Shown here piece by piece: positions 17,124-24,415 of a stretch of 64,000 nt of DNA. Source of the stretch: Hamadaea flava. Its GTDB lineage: Bacteria > Actinomycetota > Actinomycetes > Mycobacteriales > Micromonosporaceae. Under the pieces are notes generated by a model. It did no database searches. It was not told the origin of the DNA and was given only the letters and a program-made list of their open reading frames with translations. Made by a program: the position numbers and the translations under genes. Where the stretch lies: contig NZ_JAMZDZ010000001.1 in NCBI RefSeq assembly GCF_024172085.1, forward strand, positions 8,122,001-8,186,000, given 5' to 3'. How positions within the stretch are numbered: the first letter of the stretch is position 1; each line of letters starts with the position of its first letter.

Positions 17124-17930
17124 TCAGGGGCGGATGATCACCGCCTCGCGGAGCGTACGCAGAAACGCGGCCGCCTCCGCGTGCGACGGCTTGCCGTAGA
17201 AGACGCCGACACCCATGCTGCCGTGGTCGATCCACGCGCACAGCACGACGGCCTGCTTCTTGTCGTCCTTGCCGTCGCCGCACTTGAGCAGGCCGCCGAG
17301 TCGCCCCGCTGAGTAGTCGGCCACGTTACGCAGATCCGGCCCGGCCCCCTGAACCACCGACTTCAGGGTGCCGGCCGGATCCCAGATCAAGCCGGTGCCG
17401 CCGAACGCGATCACGGAGCGGCCGGCGGTCCGTGGGTGGACGAATCGGTCGGCGAAGCTGTCGTCGACGTACTCGCTGGCCCGGATTCGGAACTTCGTTT
17501 CCTCGGCGATGAGGCGGACGAGGCCGTTGTCGTCCCGCTCGAATCCGGCCACAGTGGACGGAGTGGCGGCGATCCGGGACGGATACTCGCCACGGAGCGG
17601 CGCGGTGATCACCGCACAGGCGCCGCAGCAGATCAGACTCAGCACGGCGAACACGCCCAGCACCCACGGCCAGCGGCGGCGACGGCGTACCTCCACGACG
17701 ATGACCTGTGGCGGTGGCACCGCAGATGGCACCGGCAGCGGCGGCGCAGCCGCCGTCGGGGGCAGCGGGAGCGTCGGGGGCAGCGGGAGCGTCGGGGGTA
17801 TCGGCATAGGCGTCGTCGGCGGCGGGGGAACCGGAGCCGAGCCGTGCCAGGGGTCGGCGGCTGGTGGCAGCGGGGGATCGACCACGCGCACATTAAACCG
17901 CCCTCGGCCGTGGGCCCACCAGTCAGGCAT
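17124..17930 (-). CDS. Single-pass membrane protein with a proline-rich cytoplasmic tail
   Basis: The 268-residue protein starts with a Pro-rich stretch (about 15-78) that contains a duplicated LPLPPT. A basic patch (RRRRR) and one transmembrane helix (WVLGVFAVLSLICCGACAV, about 88-108) follow. A soluble domain of about 160 residues with two later cysteines should face outside. The layout resembles actinobacterial DUF-type membrane proteins beside regulators. Its start overlaps the marR stop by 8 bases, so the two are translationally coupled. Function unknown. Confidence 0.65.
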   Translation of the reverse strand: MPDWWAHGRGRFNVRVVDPPLPPAADPWHGSAPVPPPPTTPMPIPPTLPLPPTLPLPPTAAAPPLPVPSAVPPPQVIVVEVRRRRRWPWVLGVFAVLSLICCGACAVITAPLRGEYPSRIAATPSTVAGFERDDNGLVRLIAEETKFRIRASEYVDDSFADRFVHPRTAGRSVIAFGGTGLIWDPAGTLKSVVQGAGPDLRNVADYSAGRLGGLLKCGDGKDDKKQAVVLCAWIDHGSMGVGVFYGKPSHAEAAAFLRTLREAVIIRP

Positions 17931-18405
17931 CGAGTTCGGTGAGCACCTCGCGTTCGTAGGTGGCCAGGGTGTCCACGAACAGTTTGCGTTGCGCCGGGGT
18001 CAACGGCTCCAGGGCCTTGCGCCAGGCCCGGGCGCCCTGCGAAAGCCAGGCGTCGATCGACGGCCGCCGGGGTTCGGTGATGCTGACGATGGTGCGCCGG
18101 CGGTCGGCGGGGTCGTCGGTCCGCTCGACGACCTCGCGTTTGCTCAACTCGGCGATCATCAGGCTCACGGTGGTCGGTGCGATCTCCAGCCGGCGGGCCA
18201 GTTCGCCGACCGTGAGGGGCCCGTCGAACAGCAGGTACGACAGCAGCGACAGGTGCCGGGGAGCGAGGGCGAGCGTCTGCAGCTCCTCGGGGATCCGGAT
18301 GCGCTTGACCCGGCCCACCATCCGGGGCATGAGCAGCAACAAGGTCCGGATGCCGTCGTCGACGCTCAACCCCTCGGCCGGATCCGCCCGCTTCGCCGTT
18401 GACAT
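17923..18405 (-). CDS. MarR-family transcriptional regulator
   Basis: The 160-residue protein has a winged helix-turn-helix (LTVGELARRLEIAPTTVSLMIAEL) and the wing DRRRTIV, with dimerisation helices at both ends. MarR proteins usually repress their own gene and a divergent neighbour until a ligand or oxidant binds. The divergent hemerythrin gene starts 81 bases away, and two CTTT/AAAG palindromes lie in between, one inside its promoter. The downstream membrane protein gene is coupled to it. Confidence 0.88.
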   Translation of the reverse strand: MSTAKRADPAEGLSVDDGIRTLLLLMPRMVGRVKRIRIPEELQTLALAPRHLSLLSYLLFDGPLTVGELARRLEIAPTTVSLMIAELSKREVVERTDDPADRRRTIVSITEPRRPSIDAWLSQGARAWRKALEPLTPAQRKLFVDTLATYEREVLTELDA

Positions 18406-18439
18406 AGCTTTGTCTCCAAAGTATTTTTGCTTTCAAAGC
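18399..18439 (+). promoter_or_regulatory. Hemerythrin promoter with MarR-type operators
   Basis: TTGACA (18399-18404), 17 bases and TATTTT (18422-18427) form a sigma-70-like promoter. The spacer holds the palindrome CTTTG-TCTC-CAAAG (18408-18421). A second palindrome, GCTTT-C-AAAGC, lies at 18429-18439. Binding at the first would block the promoter and the marR start side as well. Confidence 0.75.
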
Positions 18440-18486
18440 CAATTCTTTGCTTAGCTGAGCGTACCGGCTCTTGGAGAGGCCAACCC

Positions 18487-18963
18487 ATGTCAACGCCCTT
18501 CAGCCAGGTCGACTCCATGGCCGCCGCCCGCATTCGCGCGGCGGCACGACAGCTCGCCGATATCCACCGCGCCCTCCGCGAGGACCTCAAGCGAGTCCGT
18601 GTGGCCGCCCAGGCGTACGCGGACGGTGCTGGGGATGAGCCGCTAGCGCTGCCCAACCGCCTCGCCGAACACTGCGTGGCGTTCTGCGAAGCGCTGCACG
18701 CACACCACACCGGTGAGGATTCGCTGGCCTTTCCCTATCTCGACGCCACCGTGCCCGAGCTGCGGCCGGTGCTGTCCCGCCTCCGGCAAGAACACGTCGT
18801 CGTCGCGGATCATCTGCGTACGCTGCGGGGATTGCTCGACATCGGACACACCGACCCGGGTGCGCTGCTCGGCCGCCTGGACCGGTTGACCGCCGACCTC
18901 GACGAGCATTTCCGATACGAGGAGGAGCAGCTCGTCCCGGCCCTGCGAGCGCTCGACACGTGA
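18487..18963 (+). CDS. Hemerythrin HHE-domain protein
   Basis: The 158-residue helical protein carries the hemerythrin ligand set: IHRALREDL near residue 19, HAHHTGEDSLAFPYL (about 75-89), a further RQEHVVVADHL and LDEHFRYEEEQL near the end. The domain binds a di-iron centre and senses or handles oxygen, nitric oxide or peroxide. A GGAGAGG RBS precedes the ATG at 18487. It is divergent from marR and only 12 bases ahead of an AraC-family gene, so both probably belong to a MarR-controlled stress unit. Confidence 0.87.
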   Translation: MSTPFSQVDSMAAARIRAAARQLADIHRALREDLKRVRVAAQAYADGAGDEPLALPNRLAEHCVAFCEALHAHHTGEDSLAFPYLDATVPELRPVLSRLRQEHVVVADHLRTLRGLLDIGHTDPGALLGRLDRLTADLDEHFRYEEEQLVPALRALDT

Positions 18964-18975
18964 GACAGTGGGGGC

Positions 18976-19794
18976 ATGCCTCTCGCGGAGACGGCGGACC
19001 GGCTCGCCCCGCTGCCGTTGCGGCATGCCGTCGGGGTGTACCGCGGATATCACTACAGTGGCCAGGCACCGGGCGTACACCGGGGGCTGCCGTCGCTGGG
19101 CGTCACCGTGGTGGTCAGCCTCGCCGCGCCGACCCTGGTCGCATTGGACGCGGCCGAGACCCCACGCGGCTACGCGTCGCTCGCCTCGGGGATGACGGTC
19201 GGCCCCGCGTACATTCCGCATGACGGCGAGCAGTACGGCGTACAACTGGAATTGACTCCAGCCGGTGCCCGCGATCTGCTGGGGTTGCCCGCGGCCCCGC
19301 TCGCCGCGCTGGTCGTGCCGTTGCCGGAGTTGCTGGGCCGGGACGCGCGCGAGCTGATCGAGCGGATGGCCGACGCGCCGGGCTGGCCGCAGCGATTCGA
19401 CGTGCTGGACGAGGTCCTGACGCGTCGCCTGGGCCGCGTTCGCGACCGTGACCCGGCGGCCGAGGTCGCGCACGTCTGGGACGCCATCGTCATGCGAGCC
19501 GGCGCGGTACGCGTGGACGCGCTGGCCGCCGAGGTCGGCTGGAGCCGTCGGCACCTGTCGGCCCGGTTCGCCGCCGAGTTCGGGGTGTCGCCGAAGGACG
19601 CGGCCCGCATCGCGCGGTTCGACCGTTCGCACCGGCTGTTGCGCGGCGAGCAGAAACTGTCGCTGGCCGCGATCGCCGCCAGGTGCGGCTACTACGACCA
19701 GCCGCATCTGGATCGGGAGTGGCGCGCCCTGGCCGGTGCCGCGCCGACGGCCTGGCTGGCCGAGGAGAATCTGCCGTTGCGCCCGTTGGACTGA
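18976..19794 (+). CDS. AraC-family transcriptional regulator
   Basis: The 272-residue protein ends in an AraC-type double helix-turn-helix (VRVDALAAEVGWSRRHLSARF, then LSLAAIAARCGYYDQPHLDREW). The N-terminal ~165 residues form an unassigned sensor domain containing HYSGQAPGVHRGLPSLGV. The gene lies 12 bases after the hemerythrin gene and is probably co-transcribed. Target genes are unknown; the following VOC gene is a candidate. Confidence 0.85.
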   Translation: MPLAETADRLAPLPLRHAVGVYRGYHYSGQAPGVHRGLPSLGVTVVVSLAAPTLVALDAAETPRGYASLASGMTVGPAYIPHDGEQYGVQLELTPAGARDLLGLPAAPLAALVVPLPELLGRDARELIERMADAPGWPQRFDVLDEVLTRRLGRVRDRDPAAEVAHVWDAIVMRAGAVRVDALAAEVGWSRRHLSARFAAEFGVSPKDAARIARFDRSHRLLRGEQKLSLAAIAARCGYYDQPHLDREWRALAGAAPTAWLAEENLPLRPLD

Positions 19795-19843
19795 GTTCCC
19801 ATTCGTCCAAGCCGGGCCGCCCGCGATGCGGCAGGGTGAAGGC

Positions 19844-20242
19844 ATGAGCGAGATCAAGACGGCCGTGTGGCCGGTGTTGCGCTACCAGGACGGGACCGCC
19901 GCGATCCGGTTCCTCGTCGAGGCGTTCGGCTTCACCGAGAAGGCTGTGTACGAGGGCGACGGCGGAGTGATCGACCACGCCGAGTTGACCTGGCCCCAGG
20001 GCGGCGGAGTGATGCTGTCGAGCCGGTCGGCCGAGGGCGACGAGGTGCGGACGTCACCCGGCATCGGGTCGGTGTACCTGGTCACCGACCAGCCGGACCT
20101 GCTGCATGATCGGGCGGTCGCGGCCAGGGCGAAGATCGTGCGCGGGCTGCGCGACGAGGACTACGGCTCGCGGGGGTTCACCGCCCGTGATCCCGAAGGC
20201 GTCCTCTGGAGCTTCGGGACGTATGCGGGAGAACCCGACTGA
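19844..20242 (+). CDS. VOC-family (glyoxalase/PhnB-like) protein
   Basis: The 132-residue protein has the betaalphabetabetabeta layout of one VOC unit pair: VWPVLRYQDGTAAIRFLVEAFGF, GGVIDHAELTW, YGSRGFTARDPEGVLWSFGTY (shown in part). The start ATG follows CAGGGTGAAGG. Metal ligands cannot be assigned with confidence. It is the third gene of the hemerythrin/AraC set (49-base gap). Confidence 0.8.
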   Translation: MSEIKTAVWPVLRYQDGTAAIRFLVEAFGFTEKAVYEGDGGVIDHAELTWPQGGGVMLSSRSAEGDEVRTSPGIGSVYLVTDQPDLLHDRAVAARAKIVRGLRDEDYGSRGFTARDPEGVLWSFGTYAGEPD

Positions 20243-20252
20243 GCTATCGTCC

Positions 20253-20843
20253 ATGATCGTGACGATGGCGGAGGACATTCTGGCCAAGGCGATGGCTCGC
20301 CCAGCGATTGACGGCGTACGCGTGATCGGGGTCGACGGCGGGGCCGGGAGCGGCAAGAGCACCCTGGCCGGGCAGCTGGCCGAGCTGTCCGGAGCCGGGC
20401 TGGTCGAGATCGACGACTTCGTCTCCTGGGACGACTTCGCCGGCTGGTGGCCCCGGTTCGACGAGCAGGTGCTCACGCCGCTGTTGGCCGGTCAGGACGC
20501 CCATTTCCAGGTACGCGACTGGGCGAACGACTGGCGCGGCGGGTCGCTCGGCGGCTGGAAGACGCTGCCCTGGCAGCCGGTGGTGGTGATCGAAGGGGTC
20601 ACCTGCACCCGGCTCGCGACCGAGGGGCGGCTGGCGTACGGGGTCTTCGTGGACGCGCCCGCCGACCTGCGGCTGGCCCGAGGGCTCGCCCGCGATCACG
20701 GTCAGGACCACGACGTCCGGGAGTTGTGGGAGCGGTGGCTGGCCGAGGAGAGCGACTTCTTCGCCGCCGACCGTACGTGGGACCGCGCGGACGCGGTGGT
20801 GAACACCGGCTCCGATCCGGCGAGCGTCACCTACCGCGTCTGA
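20253..20843 (+). CDS. Uridine-kinase-like P-loop NTPase
   Basis: The 196-residue protein has a Walker A loop GVDGGAGSGKST (near residues 27-38), an acidic strand VEIDDFVSWDDF and the late segment VVVIEGVTC, as in uridine kinase-like small-molecule kinases. The ATG at 20253 was chosen; a second ATG at 20265 is equally possible, and no strong RBS is visible for either. It lies 10 bases after the VOC gene. The substrate is unknown. Confidence 0.75.
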   Translation: MIVTMAEDILAKAMARPAIDGVRVIGVDGGAGSGKSTLAGQLAELSGAGLVEIDDFVSWDDFAGWWPRFDEQVLTPLLAGQDAHFQVRDWANDWRGGSLGGWKTLPWQPVVVIEGVTCTRLATEGRLAYGVFVDAPADLRLARGLARDHGQDHDVRELWERWLAEESDFFAADRTWDRADAVVNTGSDPASVTYRV

Positions 20844-20856
20844 CGCCTCCACCCCC

Positions 20857-20914
20857 GGTTCCACCCAGGTTCCACCCGTGGGTTGGAGCCTTCCGGCGCG
20901 CGGATTCCTACCGT
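20857..20914 (+). promoter_or_regulatory. Direct repeats and -10 element before the sensor kinase operon
   Basis: GGTTCCACCC occurs twice (20857-20866 and 20868-20877), one helical turn apart. A partly inverted version, GGGTTGGAGCC, lies at 20880-20890. A likely -10, TACCGT, lies at 20909-20914, only 7 bases before the ATG. The repeats may bind the response regulator of the operon. Confidence 0.45.
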
Positions 20915-20921
20915 CGAGATC

Positions 20922-21431
20922 ATGAATTACGCGCAGATCCTGCTCATCGCCGCAATCCTCGTGTGGACCATGGTCCGCCGGATGGCCGGGCAACCCGTCC
21001 AGAGCCGGCGCATGGTCCTCATTCCGATCGGCGTGACGATCGCGGGCGTGGCCCAGCTCGGCTCCGGGCATCTGCCAGTGGCGGACCTGCTGCTCCTGTC
21101 GCTGCAGGCGGCGTTGTCGATCGGCCTCGGCCTCGCCCGGGGCGCGTCCGTCCAGGTGTTCCTGCGGGACGGCGTCGCCTGGTGCCGCTATCGCTGGCTC
21201 ACCCTCGGGCTGTGGGCGGCCACGATCGGCGTACGCGTCGTCTTCGCGGTCGTCACTGGAGCGTTCCGGTCGGGCGGGGCCGCCTCCGGTCTGCCGTCGC
21301 TGCTGATCGGGCTCGGCGTCGGGCTGCTGGCCGAAGCGGCGATCGTGCTCGTCCGGGTCACCTCGAACGAGCTGCCGATGGCGCCCGACGGCCGGGCGGG
21401 GCGGGCGGACCGCCGTCAGCCCATCCTGTAG
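20922..21431 (+). CDS. Multi-pass membrane protein of a two-component operon
   Basis: The 169-residue protein has about five hydrophobic helices (for example QILLIAAILVWTMV, LIPIGVTIAGVAQL, LLLLSLQAALSIGLGLA, LLIGLGVGLLAEAAIVLV). It resembles DUF1453/CcdC-like membrane proteins found beside NarL-type systems. It lies 4 bases ahead of the histidine kinase gene, which suggests it takes part in, or is an output of, that system. No enzyme motif is visible. Confidence 0.65.
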   Translation: MNYAQILLIAAILVWTMVRRMAGQPVQSRRMVLIPIGVTIAGVAQLGSGHLPVADLLLLSLQAALSIGLGLARGASVQVFLRDGVAWCRYRWLTLGLWAATIGVRVVFAVVTGAFRSGGAASGLPSLLIGLGVGLLAEAAIVLVRVTSNELPMAPDGRAGRADRRQPIL

Positions 21432-21435
21432 AACA

Positions 21436-22536
21436 ATGATCATGGACTGGCGGTACGCCCAGGGACCGCGGTGGTTCACGACCCTCCGCGGCCTGGTCAT
21501 CATGGGCCTGCTCACCGCGGGCTCCGTCAGCAACGCGCCGGCGGGCCGGGTGCCCTTGACCGCTGCCGTTCTCGTCGTGGTGGTGCTCGGCTGGCTCGCC
21601 TGGCTGGTCCGGCCGGACAGCGAACGATGGCTGTTCGCCGGTCTGGCCGCGGTCGGGCTCGGCGGCGTGGTCCTGGCGGCGACGCCGAACGGGGTGGCGT
21701 TCTCGTTCGTGGTCGTGGCGGCGATCCGCTCCGCCCGCCGGCTGCGGCCCGCGTACTCGCTGATGGTCACCGTGGGCCTCGCTGTCCTCTTCGCCGTGGC
21801 GTGCCTGCTCACCGGGCGCGAGTCCATCCTGCTGACCGGCGGACTCGGCATCCTCGCCATCTGCGAGCTGGCCGGGCTCGCCCGGCGGCAGAGCGACCAA
21901 CTGCGCGAACAGCGCCAATTGGCCCAGGCCGAACAGGCGCGGGCCGAGGCGCTGGCCCAACGCGCCCAACTGGCCCGCGAGGTCCACGACGTGCTCGCCC
22001 ACTCGCTCGGCGCGCTCAGTGTGCAACTCGAATCTGCCGACGCGCTGCTCGAACACGGCCGCGCGGAGCAGGCTCGGGAGGCCATCGGCAAGGCCGGGCG
22101 GCTGGCCCGCGACGGTCTCGCCGAGACCCGCCGCGCGATCGGCGTGCTGCGCGGTGACACGGTCCCGCTTTCCCAACTGGTACGCGATCTCGCGGCCGCG
22201 TACGAAGCTCCCGTGACGGTACGAGTGGACGGTGACGAGGTTCCGCTGGTCCCGCAGGTGTCGCTCGCGCTCTACCGCACCGTGCAGGAGTCACTGACCA
22301 ACACCCGCAAGTACGCCCCCGGCGCGACCGTGACCGTCCAGCTGACCTACTCGGCGCGGCAGGTCGAGGTGACCGTGACCGACGCCGGGGCGGGCCGGCC
22401 CACCGGACAACTGGCCACGACCGGCGGCGGCTACGGCCTGACCGGGCTGCGGGAACGGGCCGAGTTGCTGGGCGGCACCTGCACGGCGGGTCCGCGCGAC
22501 GGCGGCTGGGCGGTCGATGTCAGGATTCCCCTGTGA
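21436..22536 (+). CDS. Membrane sensor histidine kinase (HisKA_3 type)
   Basis: The 366-residue protein has about five N-terminal membrane helices (residues 15-150), a coiled linker rich in Gln/Glu/Ala and a HisKA_3 dimerisation helix with the phospho-acceptor His184 in REVHDVLAHSLG. An ATPase domain follows (QESLTNTRKYAPG, TDAGAG, GYGLTGLRERAE). It overlaps the response regulator gene by four bases, so they are a cognate pair. The signal is likely perceived in the membrane, as there is no extracellular domain. Confidence 0.9.
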   Translation: MIMDWRYAQGPRWFTTLRGLVIMGLLTAGSVSNAPAGRVPLTAAVLVVVVLGWLAWLVRPDSERWLFAGLAAVGLGGVVLAATPNGVAFSFVVVAAIRSARRLRPAYSLMVTVGLAVLFAVACLLTGRESILLTGGLGILAICELAGLARRQSDQLREQRQLAQAEQARAEALAQRAQLAREVHDVLAHSLGALSVQLESADALLEHGRAEQAREAIGKAGRLARDGLAETRRAIGVLRGDTVPLSQLVRDLAAAYEAPVTVRVDGDEVPLVPQVSLALYRTVQESLTNTRKYAPGATVTVQLTYSARQVEVTVTDAGAGRPTGQLATTGGGYGLTGLRERAELLGGTCTAGPRDGGWAVDVRIPL

Positions 22537-23183
22537 TCAAGGTGGTGGTGGCCGACGACCAGACGACGATCCGGGAAGCACTCGCCCTGATGCTCGACCT
22601 GTTCGACGACTTCGAGGTGGTCGGCACCGCCGCCGACGGCGCCGAGGCGGTCCGGCTGGTCGCCGAGTACGGAGCCGACGTCGTCCTGATGGATCTGCGG
22701 ATGCCGGGCACCGACGGGGTCACCGCCACCGCCCGCCTGCGGCAAGAGCATCCGGCGACCCGAGTCGTGGTGCTGACCACCTACTCCGACGACGCCGACG
22801 TGCTCGCCGGGCTGCGGGCCGGGGCCACCGGATATCTCACCAAGGACGCCACCCGAAACCAGATAGCGCAGGCGATCCGGGCCGCCGCCGAGGGCACGTC
22901 CGTCCTCGATTCCGAGGTCAGCCGCAAGCTGCTCGCCGCGGCCGGAGACGGGCCGGCGGCGTACGCGGGGGAGCTGCCCGACGGGCTGAGCGCCCGGGAG
23001 GCGGAAGTGCTGACGCTCATCGCGGCCGGCCTGGCGAACCGGGAGATCGCCGCCCGGCTCTTCGTCACCGAGGCGACGGTGAAGTCGCACATCAACCGGC
23101 TCTTCGCCAAGATCGGGGTGACCGACCGGGCGCAGGCGGTGCGGTACGCGTACCGGCACGGGCTGGCCGCTCCCGACGATTAG
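22533..23183 (+). CDS. NarL/LuxR-family response regulator
   Basis: The 216-residue protein has a receiver domain with acidic pocket VADD and phospho-acceptor Asp54 (VLMDLRMPG), the Lys of YLTKDA, and a C-terminal LuxR helix-turn-helix (LSAREAEVLTLIAAGLANRE, TEATVKSHINRLFAKIG). It starts at a GTG that overlaps the kinase stop. It probably controls its own operon through the GGTTCCACCC repeats at 20857. Confidence 0.92.
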   Translation: MIKVVVADDQTTIREALALMLDLFDDFEVVGTAADGAEAVRLVAEYGADVVLMDLRMPGTDGVTATARLRQEHPATRVVVLTTYSDDADVLAGLRAGATGYLTKDATRNQIAQAIRAAAEGTSVLDSEVSRKLLAAAGDGPAAYAGELPDGLSAREAEVLTLIAAGLANREIAARLFVTEATVKSHINRLFAKIGVTDRAQAVRYAYRHGLAAPDD

Positions 23184-24343
23184 GGAACAGATCCCGCCGG
23201 CTCACCGGCGTCGACGCTGAGGCTGTCATACAGGGCGAGTCCGACGACGATCGCCGCCGCGGAGATCGCCGCCCAGTACGCCGGCACGGCGAGCGTCGCG
23301 ACGCAGCCGGTCGCGAGGGCACCCAAGGTGAGCAGCCGGGAGATCCGCACGCTGCCGATCACCGTCGCGAAGTACCAGGTCATCGGGGCGATGTAGAGAG
23401 CCGGGCCGCCGAAGAGCAGCAGGTTCGTGGTGAGTCCCGCGGTCTGATGCGGGTCGGCGATGACCCGTGCGTCGCCGACCGCCGTCACGACCAGCCCGGC
23501 GACGCCGATCATGAGCCCGTAGACGGCACTGCGTCCGGCTCGGATCGGATCGTCGGTGCGGTCGAGGTGCCGCTGCACGATGCGCTCCGACCGGCGAAAG
23601 TAGATCCAGAACAACGCGACCGTGCCGGCCAGCGCGACGGTGCCGGAAATCAGCGTCATCAGCGCGATCGGCGCATCGGCGAGAGCGATCCCCGTGGTGA
23701 GCACCGCTTCGCCCAGGGCGATCAGGGTGAACAGGCGGCAGCGTTCGAGCAGGTGCCGACCCGCGAACGTGACCCGCCGCGAGTGCAGCGTACGCCGCGG
23801 CAGCGGATGCGCCAGCCACACGCCCACGACGTCGATCAGAGCTGCCGCGGCCCACCAGCCCAACCGGGCATGCCCGGCGACGGCCGCCCCGGCCAGCCAG
23901 AGTGGCGTGGTCGCCACGGTCCAGATCAGCGACCGGGTCATGTGGTCCTGGTTGACCGGGCCGATCCCGACAGTCAGCAGCCAGCCGCCCCGGCCCAGCT
24001 GAATCGCCAGATAGGTGACGACGAAGACCCAACCGGCGTCGTCGAACGCCCGGGGGATGGCCGCGTTCATGAACAGCCCGCCGAGCATCACCAGCAGCAG
24101 CATTCGCCGGGTCCGCGGATGGTCGGTGACCAGCATCGACCCCGCCCAGGCGGTGTACATCCAGGCGCTGAACACGGCCAGGTACAGCACTAGCGTCTGG
24201 GCCGCGCCGCTCCACGTCGGATGCTCGAGCAGTTGGTGGGACAGCTGCCCGATGGCGAAGACGTAGACGAGGTCGAAGAACAACTCCAGCGGCTCGACCT
24301 CGTGCCGGGCCGGGCTGCGGGTGAGGTCGGCGGAAGGCGGCAT
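23180..24343 (-). CDS. ltrA: Low-temperature-requirement A (LtrA) family membrane protein
   Basis: The 387-residue protein has the family opening VEPLELFFDLVYVFAIGQL and about ten hydrophobic helices, with conserved turns such as IPRAFDD and WIYFRRSE-like segments. LtrA was named in Listeria for growth at low temperature; its biochemical role is unclear. The start is the ATG at 24343, with a GTG two codons earlier also possible. Its stop overlaps that of the convergent response regulator. Confidence 0.82.
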   Translation of the reverse strand: MPPSADLTRSPARHEVEPLELFFDLVYVFAIGQLSHQLLEHPTWSGAAQTLVLYLAVFSAWMYTAWAGSMLVTDHPRTRRMLLLVMLGGLFMNAAIPRAFDDAGWVFVVTYLAIQLGRGGWLLTVGIGPVNQDHMTRSLIWTVATTPLWLAGAAVAGHARLGWWAAAALIDVVGVWLAHPLPRRTLHSRRVTFAGRHLLERCRLFTLIALGEAVLTTGIALADAPIALMTLISGTVALAGTVALFWIYFRRSERIVQRHLDRTDDPIRAGRSAVYGLMIGVAGLVVTAVGDARVIADPHQTAGLTTNLLLFGGPALYIAPMTWYFATVIGSVRISRLLTLGALATGCVATLAVPAYWAAISAAAIVVGLALYDSLSVDAGEPAGSVP

Positions 24344-24415
24344 GCCCACAGTGTGCTGTCCGGGGATTGCGTACGCGGTGCAACCGGATCAGGGTCTGGG
24401 GCGTGTCGTGTTGGT

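Noticed and set aside
18427-18486. A 20-residue N-terminal extension of the hemerythrin protein
   Set aside because: It would begin inside the -10 element; the ATG at 18487 has a good RBS.
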